Shown: piece by piece, positions 1 through 7,677 of the stretch
Layout of the letters: the number at the start of each line of letters is the position of its first letter
Position numbering within the stretch: the first letter of the stretch is position 1
From: Nocardioides scoriae
GTDB taxonomy: Bacteria; Actinomycetota; Actinomycetes; Propionibacteriales; Nocardioidaceae
Direction of reading: 5' to 3'
Assembly: GCF_900104965.1 (NCBI RefSeq)
Contig: NZ_LT629757.1
Span: 2,294,001 to 2,358,000 of the forward strand
Length of the DNA stretch: 64,000 bases
Notes under the pieces: model-generated
The model's database searches: none
The model's input: only the letters and a program-made list of their open reading frames with translations
What the model was told of the DNA's origin: nothing
Made by a program: the position numbers and the translations under genes

Positions 1-322
1 CGCGCAGCGGGAAGGCGATGTTGTCGTAGAGGTTCATCGAGCCGAACATGGCGCCGTCCTGGAACAGCACCCCGAACAGCTTGCGGATCTCGTAGAGCTC
101 GCGCTCGGGGCAGGAGGCGATGTCGACGCCCTCGATGACCACGCTGCCGCGGTCGGGCTTGAGCAGACCGATGATCGTCTTGAGCAGCACGGACTTGCCG
201 GTCCCGGAGGGACCCAGCATCACGCAGATCTCGCCCGCGGGGACGGTCAGCGTCACGTCGCCCCAGATCAGCTGGCTGCCGAAGCTCTTGGTCAGGTCCT
301 TGATCGCGATCTCGACGCCCAC
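1..322 (-). CDS. mceG: Mce-type ABC transporter ATPase, MceG/MlaF family (3' end outside window)
   Basis: This is the N-terminal ~107 residues of an ABC ATPase. The Walker A motif GPSGTGKS lies near residues 39-46 and is followed by LLKTIIGLLKPD. The stretch FQDGAMFGSMNLYDNIAFPL is the Q-loop region typical of the MlaF/Mkl (MceG) subfamily, which powers Mce lipid importers at the cytoplasmic membrane. The GTG start is chosen because GAGGGAGG sits 8 bases upstream; an ATG at 363 is out of frame. The location just downstream of rplL matches mkl in mycobacteria (established synteny). The signature motif and Walker B are beyond the window edge, so activity cannot be judged. Confidence 0.88.
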   Translation of the reverse strand, partial: MGVEIAIKDLTKSFGSQLIWGDVTLTVPAGEICVMLGPSGTGKSVLLKTIIGLLKPDRGSVVIEGVDIASCPERELYEIRKLFGVLFQDGAMFGSMNLYDNIAFPLR

Positions 323-589
323 GCCGTCCGCCTCCCTCGTCGCTGGTGTTCCACGCGTTGCATGACTGCGTCCAGGTCCCTCTCGACCTGGAGGCACGCT
401 CAGCCCCCCTCTGCTGCGCGTACCAACGAGTAGCCCGCCGCTAAGTTACGGCAGCATTGCGGCGGCGTCAGGTGGATCGGGCACTCGTCTCAAAACAGGA
501 CGGACACGGTCGGCCTACGACCGTGCACCAGGAGTTCCCCTCCCGGACGGTCCCATGCGCCACCCCGACCGACGGGTTCCCGGGCACGA
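323..589. other. Intergenic region between mceG and the rplL terminator
   Basis: The 341 bases between mceG and rplL hold no gene I can support. The part next to mceG carries its ribosome-binding site (331-338). The part next to rplL carries the hairpin at 590-623. I see no convincing -35/-10 pair for mceG. A long plus-strand open frame crosses this region but runs antisense to rplL/rplJ and has no protein-like composition. Confidence 0.5.
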
Positions 590-623
590 CGAACGCCCCG
601 GACCAGACGGTCCGGGGCGTTCG
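590..623 (-). terminator. Hairpin terminator of the rplJ-rplL operon
   Basis: A perfect 15-bp stem (590-604 paired with 609-623) with a 4-base AGAC loop lies 41 bases beyond the rplL stop. There is no T-run after it on the minus strand, so it is a U-less hairpin of the kind common at actinobacterial operon ends. It could also act as an RNA 3'-end stabiliser. Confidence 0.7.
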
Positions 624-663
624 GGTGGTGCAGGCGATCAGCGTCGGCGCGAGCCGACCGGGA

Positions 664-1053
664 TCACTTGAGGGTGACGGTGGCGCCGGCGCCCTCGAGG
701 GACTCCTTGGCCTTCTCCGCGGCCTCCTTGTTGACCTTCTCGAGGACGGCCTTGGGGGCGGACTCGACGAGGTCCTTGGCCTCCTTCAGGCCGAGGCTCG
801 TGAGGGCGCGCACCTCCTTGATGACGTTGATCTTCTTCTCGCCAGCGGACTCGAGGACGACGTCGAACTCGTCCTGCTCCTCGACGGCCTCGGCAGCGCC
901 GGCACCGGCACCGGCGCCGGCAGCGGCAACGGCGACGGGGGCGGCGGCGGTGACGCCGAAGGTCTCCTCGAACTGCTTCACGAACTCGCTGAGCTCCAGG
1001 AGGGTCATCTCCTTGAAAGCGTCGAGCAGCTCGTCGGTGCTGAGCTTCGCCAT
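664..1053 (-). CDS. rplL: 50S ribosomal protein L7/L12
   Basis: The 129-residue protein forms the flexible stalk of the large subunit and recruits translational GTPases. It has an N-terminal dimerisation segment (about 1-34, [20 protein letters not shown]), an Ala/Gly-rich hinge (about 35-58) and the globular C-terminal domain (about 60-129) with the conserved [10 protein letters not shown] helix. The length is typical. The ATG is preceded by GAAAGGAA. It lies 48 bases downstream of rplJ in the same operon and is followed by the 590-623 hairpin. Identification is secure. Confidence 0.98.
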   Translation of the reverse strand: MAKLSTDELLDAFKEMTLLELSEFVKQFEETFGVTAAAPVAVAAAGAGAGAGAAEAVEEQDEFDVVLESAGEKKINVIKEVRALTSLGLKEAKDLVESAPKAVLEKVNKEAAEKAKESLEGAGATVTLK

Positions 1054-1101
1054 GGTGGCGTTCCTTTCAGTGGTGGTGCGGCTCGCGCCGCAACCGGGAT
1101 G

Positions 1102-1767
1102 TCAGGCCTGGGTGCTCTCGGTGGCCTCGGTGGTCTCCTCGGACGCGGGCGCGTCGTCGGCTGCAGCGGGCTCGGCCACGGGGGCCTCGTCCGCTGCGGT
1201 GTCCTCGGCCGCGGCGGCCGGCTCGCCGGCACCGCCCTTGAGGATGGAGGGGTCCTCCTGCGCCTTCGCCTCCAGGGCGCCGGCGAGCCGGGCAGCCTGG
1301 GCGAGCGGGGCGTTGAGGAGGTAGACGGCCTGGCTGAGCGAGGCGAGCATGGCGCCCGCCATCTTGCCCAGCAGCACCTCGCGGGACTCGAGATCGGCCA
1401 GCTTGGCGATCCCGGCAGCGTCCACGGTGGCGCCGTCGATGTAGCCGCCCTTGATGATCAGGGCGGGGTTGGCCTTGGCAAAGTCACGCAGACCCTTGGC
1501 CGCGTCGACCACGTCGCCGTTGATGAAGGCGATGGCGGTCGGACCGGTCAGGAGGTCGTCGAATCCCTCGACGCCCGCCTGGCCGGCGGCGATCTTGGTC
1601 AGCGTGTTCTTGACCACGGCATAGTGGGCGTTCTCGCCGAGAACTCGCCGCAGGTCCTGCAGCTGCTTCACGGTGAGACCGCGGTACTCGGTCAGCACAG
1701 CGCCCGTGGAGTCGTTGAACGAGTCGACGATCTCCGCGACGGCTGCTGCCTTGTCTGGCCGCGCCAT
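1102..1767 (-). CDS. rplJ: 50S ribosomal protein L10 with an acidic C-terminal tail
   Basis: L10 anchors L7/L12 dimers to 23S rRNA. The first ~174 of 221 residues are standard L10 ([14 protein letters not shown] start; [31 protein letters not shown]). Residues ~175-221 form an Ala/Glu/Asp-rich tail ([13 protein letters not shown]) that makes the protein clearly longer than the usual ~165-180. The ATG at 1767 is chosen over upstream in-frame codons because AAGGAG lies 6 bases before it and because MARPDKA is the family start. The upstream leader (1850-2000) suggests the usual feedback control by the L10-L12 complex. The tail is Ala/Glu-rich like the hinge of L12; its function is unknown. Confidence 0.97.
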   Translation of the reverse strand: MARPDKAAAVAEIVDSFNDSTGAVLTEYRGLTVKQLQDLRRVLGENAHYAVVKNTLTKIAAGQAGVEGFDDLLTGPTAIAFINGDVVDAAKGLRDFAKANPALIIKGGYIDGATVDAAGIAKLADLESREVLLGKMAGAMLASLSQAVYLLNAPLAQAARLAGALEAKAQEDPSILKGGAGEPAAAAEDTAADEAPVAEPAAADDAPASEETTEATESTQA

Positions 1768-1849
1768 GGGTCTCCTTCCACACTTCGGTGCACTGGTGCG
1801 TGCGGAGGATCCGGCCGGGTTGACCGGGTCCCCGAGCCGAGGGCCGGAA

Positions 1850-2000
1850 GGGCCACACATGCAGAACGCCCCGTGCAGGTGCACAGGGCGGGCGACGCGA
1901 TCGCGTCGGTCAACTCGGTGTCACCTGCGCAGGTCGCCCGCATCGCGGACCTTTCGAGCCACTCCGGGGAGTGGCCGACCGGCGGTCTTCGGCTACGCGG
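1850..2000 (-). ncRNA. Ribosomal protein L10 leader (rplJ 5' UTR regulatory RNA)
   Basis: On the minus strand upstream of rplJ lies GTAGCCGAAGACCGCCGGTC (1977-1996), the core I recognise from actinobacterial L10 leaders. It is followed by an ACTCC/GGAGT hairpin (1961-1972), CGAAAGGTCC (near 1947-1956), a 16-base self-complementary stem (1893-1908) and a GTGC/GCAC stem (near 1873-1884). In this family the L10-L12 complex binds the leader and represses rplJL. The outer limits are approximate. Confidence 0.7.
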
Positions 2001-2074
2001 AGGACTGTACGTCGCTGCTCGCCGTGCGGCCAAATCGCGGACCGGGCCAAGGATCACTAGACCAGTCGGGAAAA

Positions 2075-2103
2075 CTGACCAAATCGGACATTTAGCCCAT
2101 AAC
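2075..2103 (+). promoter_or_regulatory. Candidate promoter of the GH18 gene
   Basis: CTGACC (2075-2080) and CATAAC (2098-2103) are separated by 17 bases, each matching 4 of 6 sigma-70 consensus positions. Transcription would begin near 2110, about 35 bases before the ATG. The rplJ promoter must also lie in this divergent region (2000-2110), but I cannot place it with confidence. Confidence 0.35.
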
Positions 2104-2144
2104 GTTCTGTGCGTAACCACAATCGCCCACGAACGAGGTTCACG

Positions 2145-4241
2145 ATGTCACTCCCCCGCCCGCTCCGCCACCAGTCCCGCCTGGCCCAGGTCAGCTCCAC
2201 GGTCGCCCTGCTGGTGAGCTCGACGCTCCTCGCCTCGACCCTGGCCACCGCTCCCGCCGCCGCCGCCCCGGCAACCCCCACCAGCAGCGTCGCCACCGCC
2301 GCGGCCAGCGCCGCTCGGTCGGCCACGCTCACCATCGGTGGCGCCACGCGGTCGGTCGCGGGCACCAACGTGGCCCGCAAGGTCGGCAAGCTGGTCGTCT
2401 ACTCGGCCCCGCGCTCCACCACCCACAAGACCAAGCGCGGCGTGGACGTCGTCGTCCAGGACGGCAAGGTCGTCTCGGTCAAGCGCCACCACGGCCGTCG
2501 GGCAGGTCGGACCGCCGTGCCCGCCGGTGGCTTCGTCGTCTCCGGGCTCGGCTCCTCCGCCGCCTGGCTGCGCGCCCACGCCAAGCCGGGCGTCGCCGTC
2601 ACCTCCACCGCCGCCACCGGCGGCCAGGTCGGCACCGGCGGCCGCGTCGTCGCCACCGCCACCCCCACCGTCGGCGCCCCCGTGGTCGTGGGCAACGGCA
2701 CCTGGAAGCTCTCGGGCATCAACGTCCCCCGCGGCGTCGACCAGGTCGTCGCCTACACCGCGCCCGTCACGGTCACCACGACCAACATGTGGGGCGTCGA
2801 GCTGACGGTGGTGGGCGGCAAGATCACCTCGATCGTCGACCGCCAGGTCAAGCAGGTCACCAGCGGCACCCGGGTCCCCACCGGCGGCTACGTGCTCTCC
2901 GCCCACGGCAGCGCCGGCGACTGGCTGCGGGCCCGGGCCAAGGTCGGTGGCACCGTCGGCTACCAGGTCACCGTCCCCGACGTGGTCACCCCGACCCCGA
3001 CGCCGACCCCCACGCCCACCCCGACCCCGACCCCCACCCCGACGCCCACCGCGCCCGCCGTGCCGGCCGCCGGCACCCGGGCCGCCATCGGCTCGTCCAG
3101 CTACCCCGTCAGCGGCGTCAACATCGACCGCGGCGTGGACGCCCTGGTGGCCTACACCTCCCCCCTGACGCAGACCCCGACCAACATGTGGGGCGTCGAG
3201 GTCGGCGTGGTCGGTGGCAGGATCACCTCGGTGATCGACCGGCAGGTCAACAACATCAGCGCGGCCACGCCGGTCCCCTCGGGCGGCTACGTCCTGTCGG
3301 GCCACGGCGCGGCCGGCGAGTGGCTCCGGGCGGCGGCCCAGGTCGGCGGCACCGTCACCTCCGGCAGCGGCTCGGTCTCCACCCCGACCCCGACGCCCAC
3401 CCCCACGCCCACTCCGACCCCGACGCCGACCCCCGCACCCACGACGCCGAGCACGGGCACCAGCAGCACGGACCCGATGCCGCTGCCCAGCAAGGTGCAG
3501 GCGCTCTACCTGATGATGTGGTCCAACTCGGGCTCGCCGATGCTGCGCAACATCCCCTCGGACGTCAACGTCGTCAACCTGTCCTTCCTCCAGGGCGACC
3601 CGCCGTCGCTGGTCGGCTGGGGCTCGCAGAGCGAGGCCAGCTTCATCGCCGACGCCAAGGCGCTGCGGGCCCGCGGGGTCCGGATCGTCGCCTCGGTCGG
3701 CGGAGCCGGCGGCCACGTCAACCTGGCCAACCGCGAGGCCTTCGTCCAGGGCGTCATGAGCCTCAACGCCAAGCTCCCCCTCGACGGCATCGACTGGGAC
3801 ATCGAGGGCTCCACCCCGATGGCGGCCGCCGACGTCGTGTGGATCTCCAAGCGGCTCAAGACCCTGCGGGGCCAGGACTTCGCGATCACCCTGGCGCCCA
3901 ACGGCTCCAACATCAACGAGTACCTCGCCATCGCCGTGCAGCTGCAGGCCAACAACGCGCTCGACATGATCGGCCAGCAGTTCTACGACGCCGTGGTCTC
4001 CAAGGAGGCCGCCATGGGCCGCATCAACCAGGCCGTGAGCATGGGGATCCCGCAGAGCAAGATCGCCGTCGGCATGATGGTCGGCACCGCGGACGTCTAC
4101 TGGACCGTCGCCGAGTGCGTCGCCGCGGTGACCTACATCAAGGCGAAGTACCCCAACCTCCGCGGCGGCTACCTGTGGGAGGCCGGCCGGGCCGGCACCG
4201 CCGACTGGGCCAGCACCCTGAGCGGCCTGCTCAAGGGCTAG
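2145..4241 (+). CDS. Secreted GH18-type glycosidase with three N-terminal repeat domains
   Basis: 698 residues. A signal peptide (about 1-40; basic MSLPRPLRHQSR, hydrophobic core, AxA site near 38-42) predicts secretion. Three related ~85-residue domains follow (about 60-152, 183-272, 312-404). The second and third share TNMWGVE, ITSIVDRQV-like and GGYVLS-HG motifs; the first is divergent. (PT)n linkers lie at 283-302 and 414-430. The C-terminal ~250 residues have a GH18 core with SVGG near 517-520 and DGIDWDIE at 547-554, matching the complete DxxDxDxE catalytic motif. Chitin or another GlcNAc-containing polymer is the family expectation; in this locus it may trim the cell's own polysaccharide (inference). 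The ATG has GAGG 6 bases upstream. Confidence 0.88.
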   Translation: MSLPRPLRHQSRLAQVSSTVALLVSSTLLASTLATAPAAAAPATPTSSVATAAASAARSATLTIGGATRSVAGTNVARKVGKLVVYSAPRSTTHKTKRGVDVVVQDGKVVSVKRHHGRRAGRTAVPAGGFVVSGLGSSAAWLRAHAKPGVAVTSTAATGGQVGTGGRVVATATPTVGAPVVVGNGTWKLSGINVPRGVDQVVAYTAPVTVTTTNMWGVELTVVGGKITSIVDRQVKQVTSGTRVPTGGYVLSAHGSAGDWLRARAKVGGTVGYQVTVPDVVTPTPTPTPTPTPTPTPTPTPTAPAVPAAGTRAAIGSSSYPVSGVNIDRGVDALVAYTSPLTQTPTNMWGVEVGVVGGRITSVIDRQVNNISAATPVPSGGYVLSGHGAAGEWLRAAAQVGGTVTSGSGSVSTPTPTPTPTPTPTPTPTPAPTTPSTGTSSTDPMPLPSKVQALYLMMWSNSGSPMLRNIPSDVNVVNLSFLQGDPPSLVGWGSQSEASFIADAKALRARGVRIVASVGGAGGHVNLANREAFVQGVMSLNAKLPLDGIDWDIEGSTPMAAADVVWISKRLKTLRGQDFAITLAPNGSNINEYLAIAVQLQANNALDMIGQQFYDAVVSKEAAMGRINQAVSMGIPQSKIAVGMMVGTADVYWTVAECVAAVTYIKAKYPNLRGGYLWEAGRAGTADWASTLSGLLKG
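2991..3050 (+). repeat. Pro-Thr codon repeat (linker 1)
   Basis: Ten Pro-Thr dipeptides encoded by mixed ccg/ccc and acc/acg codons separate repeat domains 2 and 3 of the GH18 protein. Mixed codon use shows a protein-level linker rather than a pure DNA microsatellite. Confidence 0.85.
3384..3434 (+). repeat. Pro-Thr codon repeat (linker 2)
   Basis: A second (PT)n stretch of about 17 residues joins repeat domain 3 to the catalytic domain. Such linkers are typical of secreted multidomain glycosidases. Confidence 0.85.
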
Positions 4242-4347
4242 TCACCACCACACCGCGGCGACCGGCGCCGGCGGGGACCCACCAGGTCGCGGACCTGGCG
4301 AGGACGCCCCGCCGGCGTCGGCGCGCGAGTAGCATCGAGGTGCCGAC

Positions 4348-5550
4348 ATGACCGTCGTACGAGGGGGAACAGTCATCGCCGAGCACGCCTGGGTGGTCGT
4401 CGCCGACTCACCCTTCCTGCCCGCCCGCGGCGGCGGCGAGCGCGAGCACCTCGGGTTCGTCGAGGCCGCCGTCGCCGGCGGTCGTCTGGCCGCCCTGGTG
4501 GTGCCGTCCTCGGAGACGCTCGACGTCGCCGCCTACCGCGCCGTCCTCGGGGAGACCCCGCTCGTGGTCACCCGGCGGCGCGAGCGCCCGTGGCTGGCGG
4601 CCCACCCCGTCACGCCGTACGTCGTGTCCTCGCGGCCGGCCCGCCCCGGCCTGGTGGGCCGGGTGCGCCAGGTCGCGCCGCAGGCGACCGGCGTCGTGTG
4701 CTTCTCCTACAAGTCCTGGCGCATCGGCGAGGCCCTCGCCCTCGGTCTCGAGGTGCCGGCCGTGCTCCGGCAGCACAACCTCGAGGGGCCCTACCACCGC
4801 AGCCTGGCCACCGGGAGCACCGGCGTGCGCCGCCTGGTGATGCACCTCGAGGCCCGCCGCATCGACCGCGACGAGCGCCGGCTCGAGCAGGCCGACTGGC
4901 TGCGCACCATGGCCGACATCTCGGCGACCGACGCGCAGGTGCGTCGCGACCGGGGCGGTCGGGCGGTGCACGTGCCCCCCTTCGCCCACGACGCCTCCAA
5001 GCTGGTGCTCCCCCGCACGCCCGGACCCGAGCCGCGGGTGGTGTTCCTCGGGGCGCTCGACGTCGAGACCAACACCACCGCCCTGGACTGGCTGCTCGAG
5101 CGGGTCTGGCCCCAGGTGCGCCGGCAGGTGCCCGACGCCGTGCTCGACGTGGTGGGCCGCCACCCCGCGCCGGCGCTCGTCACCCGGCTCGACGCGGAGC
5201 CCGGCGTGGAGCTCCACGCCGACGTGCCCGACCTCGCCCCGTTCCTCAGCGGGGCCCGGGTGGCGGTGAACCCCGCCGTGTCCGGCTCGGGGGTCAACAT
5301 CAAGCTCGTCGACTACCTGCAGGCCGGTGTCCCCGTGGTGACCACGACGCTGGGCGCCCAGGGCCTCGGCCTGACCGACGGCCCGCTGGTCAGCGTCCAG
5401 GACCGCCCCGAGTCGTACGCCGAGGCGCTGGTCGGCCTGCTCCAGGACCCCGACCGGGCCGAGGCGATGGGCGCCGCCGCCCGACGCCACGTCGCCGACC
5501 TGCTCGACCCCGCCACCAACCTCGCGCGCCTCGAGAAGGAGCTGTCGTGA
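4348..5550 (+). CDS. Family 4 glycosyltransferase
   Basis: 400 residues of GT-B fold. The C-terminal half has RVVFLGALDVETN, a predicted donor-site segment NPAVSGSGVNIKLVDYLQAG and PVVTTTLGAQGL, as in retaining GT4 sugar transferases that act on cytoplasmic lipid-linked glycans. The N-terminal half has ADSPFLPARGGGEREH and the acceptor-domain segment RQHNLEGPYHRSL. The ATG has GAGG 7 bases upstream, and TAGCAT at 4330-4335 could be its -10 element. Its stop overlaps the next gene by 4 bases (GTGA), so the two are translationally coupled. It probably adds one sugar to the exopolysaccharide repeat unit; donor and acceptor cannot be told from sequence. Confidence 0.85.
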   Translation: MTVVRGGTVIAEHAWVVVADSPFLPARGGGEREHLGFVEAAVAGGRLAALVVPSSETLDVAAYRAVLGETPLVVTRRRERPWLAAHPVTPYVVSSRPARPGLVGRVRQVAPQATGVVCFSYKSWRIGEALALGLEVPAVLRQHNLEGPYHRSLATGSTGVRRLVMHLEARRIDRDERRLEQADWLRTMADISATDAQVRRDRGGRAVHVPPFAHDASKLVLPRTPGPEPRVVFLGALDVETNTTALDWLLERVWPQVRRQVPDAVLDVVGRHPAPALVTRLDAEPGVELHADVPDLAPFLSGARVAVNPAVSGSGVNIKLVDYLQAGVPVVTTTLGAQGLGLTDGPLVSVQDRPESYAEALVGLLQDPDRAEAMGAAARRHVADLLDPATNLARLEKELS

Positions 5551-7670
5551 GCGGCCCGACCGCCGGTGGCCGCCCGGGCCAGCGGATCCACGTCGTGCTC
5601 GACGACCTCGACCGGCTCGCCGGGGCCGGCCGCGCCGCGTGGGACCGGCTGTTCGAGGCCCAGGACGCGCTGGCCAACCCGTTCTGCGCGCCGGAGTGGG
5701 TCGAGACCTGGTACACCCACTTCACCCGGCCGAGCCAGCGGCACCTGCTGACCGTGTGGCGCGGCGACGAGCTCGTCGGCGTGGCGCCGTTCTACCGCGA
5801 CCGGGTGGCCCTCGGGCCGGCCGGCGTGGCCCACCGGCTGACCCTGGCCGGCGCCGGCCAGGGCGGGTCGGTCCTCGAGTCGCCCCAGGTCCTGACCGCC
5901 CCCGGCCTGGCCCGCGAGGTCGTCCGGGCCGTGGTCGAGGAGACCATCAGCGTCCCCGAGGGCGAGGGCGTGGACTGGTCCGAGATCGCCATCCCCACCG
6001 GGGCCGGCTGGTTCGAGCCCGAGTGGTCCTACAGCACGGGTCAGCCCGTGGCGTTCTACCGCAGCCAGATGGTGCGCGCCTCGGTCGTGCTGCCCGTCGA
6101 CGCCGGGTGGGAGGCGACCCGCGCGGGCTTCAAGCGCAACCTCAAGGAGAGCCTGCGCCGCTCGCGCAACCGGATCGCCAAGGACGGCCGCACCTGGACG
6201 GTCGTCCCGCGCACCGAGGACCTCGACGTCCACGCCGTCGAGCGGCTGCTCGACCTGCACCACCGCCGCTCCGCGCACGGCGCCAGCGTCCAGCACGCCG
6301 ACGCCTACGCCAGCCCCGCGCGCCAGGCGTTCCTGCGCGACCTGCTCCCCCGGCTCGGTGCCCGCGGCCGGGCGACCCTGCTCGAGCTCCACGTCGACGA
6401 CGAGGTGGTCGCGGTGCAGCTCGCCCTGCGCGCCCCCGGCGTCACCTACTTCCACTCCTCGGGCGTCGACCCGTCGGTCTGGGCGCTCTCGCCGGTGACC
6501 TACCTGCAGGAGCACCTGGTGCGCGAGGCAGCCGAGTCGGGGGCCCGGTGGGTCAACTTCTCCCCCGGGCCCAACGTCGCCAAGCTCCGCTGGAGCGAGC
6601 AGATCGACACCCACCACGACTTCGCCTACGGCAGCGGAGGTCCGTCGCTGCGCTGGAAGTACTCCGCCTTCGCGGCCGGCCAGGCGCTGAGCCAGGTCAA
6701 CCACGCGGTGTCCGTGTCGACCGCCCACGCGGCACCGGCCCGGGTCGAGACCACGACGGCGCCCGCCCAGACCTCGCCGGTGCCCCCGCTGGTCGTCGCT
6801 CCCCCGACCCCCGGTCGGCTGCGGGTCTTCCTCCGCTCCCACGGCAGCGAGAACCTCAAGAACCGGCCCGACTTCTACGACAAGACGACCTGCCTGGCGT
6901 CCCTGGTGCGTGCCGCCGAGCAGGTGGCGCCGACCGCCGAGCTGGTCTTCCTCAACGACGGGCCGCTCCCGGCGGCTCGCGAGCGGCTGATGGCCGGCGC
7001 GGGCGAGGTGGTGCAGGGCGAGTTCGGCAGCAACCGGGCCTCCTGGAACGCCGCGGTCCGTCTCGCCCGCTCCCGCGACCACGGCCCCGACGACCTCGTC
7101 TGGTTCGCCGAGGACGACTACCTCTACCGTCCCGAGGCCTTCGCCGAGCTGGTGCGGGTGGCGCAGGAGCGTCCCGAGGTCGACTACTTCTCCCTCTACC
7201 TCGGCGAGCTGCGGCAGCGCGACGACAAGTTCCCGGTCGACGACTGGGTGCCGGCCGTGAGCACCACCAGCAGCTTCGGCGTACGCCGGGCGGCGCTGCA
7301 GGAGGACGCCCGGCTGCTCATGCTGATGACCTACACCGGTGGCGCCTTCGACCACACCACCTTCCTCACCCTGGCCGGCCGCTACCCCTTCACCGCCCGC
7401 CGGCTGCGACGCGACCTGGTGCCGTTCGGCCACCACGCCCCCGACCAGTGGGCCCGCCACGTCACCCGCGGCGTGGTGCGCACGGCTCTGGGCACCCGGG
7501 GCCTGCGCCGGCCCTCGCACCGTCGCACCCTGCACCAGCCGCCGCAGGACCTCATCGCCCACCTCGAGACCGGCGCCTTCCAGCCCTCCGAGGGCTGGGC
7601 CGAGCTGGCGGAGCAGACGCGGGCATGGCTCAAGGAGCGGACCGAGGCCGCGGGCGAGCAGTCGGCGTGA
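5547..7670 (+). CDS. Fusion of a CelD/BcsL-type GNAT acyltransferase and a GT-A-like glycosyltransferase
   Basis: 707 residues in one uninterrupted frame. Residues ~1-385 match the CelD/BcsL (Acetyltransf_6) GNAT family: FCAPEWVETWYTHF near the start, FKRNLKESLRRSRNR in the middle, and VNFSPGPNVAKLRWSEQ at its end. A ~40-residue Ala/Pro/Thr linker (about 385-425) follows. The last ~280 residues resemble a GT-A transferase: RVFLRSHGSENLKNRPDFYD, LVFLNDGPL and an acidic DxD-like EDDYLYRP near 522. The GTG start overlaps the preceding stop (GTGA). The pair may glycosylate and acylate the same polysaccharide (inference). Fusion of these two activities is unusual. Confidence 0.75.
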   Translation: MSGPTAGGRPGQRIHVVLDDLDRLAGAGRAAWDRLFEAQDALANPFCAPEWVETWYTHFTRPSQRHLLTVWRGDELVGVAPFYRDRVALGPAGVAHRLTLAGAGQGGSVLESPQVLTAPGLAREVVRAVVEETISVPEGEGVDWSEIAIPTGAGWFEPEWSYSTGQPVAFYRSQMVRASVVLPVDAGWEATRAGFKRNLKESLRRSRNRIAKDGRTWTVVPRTEDLDVHAVERLLDLHHRRSAHGASVQHADAYASPARQAFLRDLLPRLGARGRATLLELHVDDEVVAVQLALRAPGVTYFHSSGVDPSVWALSPVTYLQEHLVREAAESGARWVNFSPGPNVAKLRWSEQIDTHHDFAYGSGGPSLRWKYSAFAAGQALSQVNHAVSVSTAHAAPARVETTTAPAQTSPVPPLVVAPPTPGRLRVFLRSHGSENLKNRPDFYDKTTCLASLVRAAEQVAPTAELVFLNDGPLPAARERLMAGAGEVVQGEFGSNRASWNAAVRLARSRDHGPDDLVWFAEDDYLYRPEAFAELVRVAQERPEVDYFSLYLGELRQRDDKFPVDDWVPAVSTTSSFGVRRAALQEDARLLMLMTYTGGAFDHTTFLTLAGRYPFTARRLRRDLVPFGHHAPDQWARHVTRGVVRTALGTRGLRRPSHRRTLHQPPQDLIAHLETGAFQPSEGWAELAEQTRAWLKERTEAAGEQSA

Positions 7671-7677
7671 CCCGCCG

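Noticed and set aside
457-2217. A 586-codon plus-strand open frame across rplL and rplJ
   Set aside because: It is antisense to two certain ribosomal genes and the L10 leader. Long antisense frames are expected at this GC content, and the product is low-complexity Gly/Leu/Val.
2991-3434. Direct repeats resembling a CRISPR or microsatellite
   Set aside because: They encode Pro-Thr linkers in frame with mixed codons. There are no unique spacers between fixed repeats.
5547-7670. Two separate genes artificially joined
   Set aside because: No stop codon, credible internal start or ribosome-binding site was found at the junction, and the linker is a normal Pro/Ala interdomain region. I therefore keep it as a fusion.
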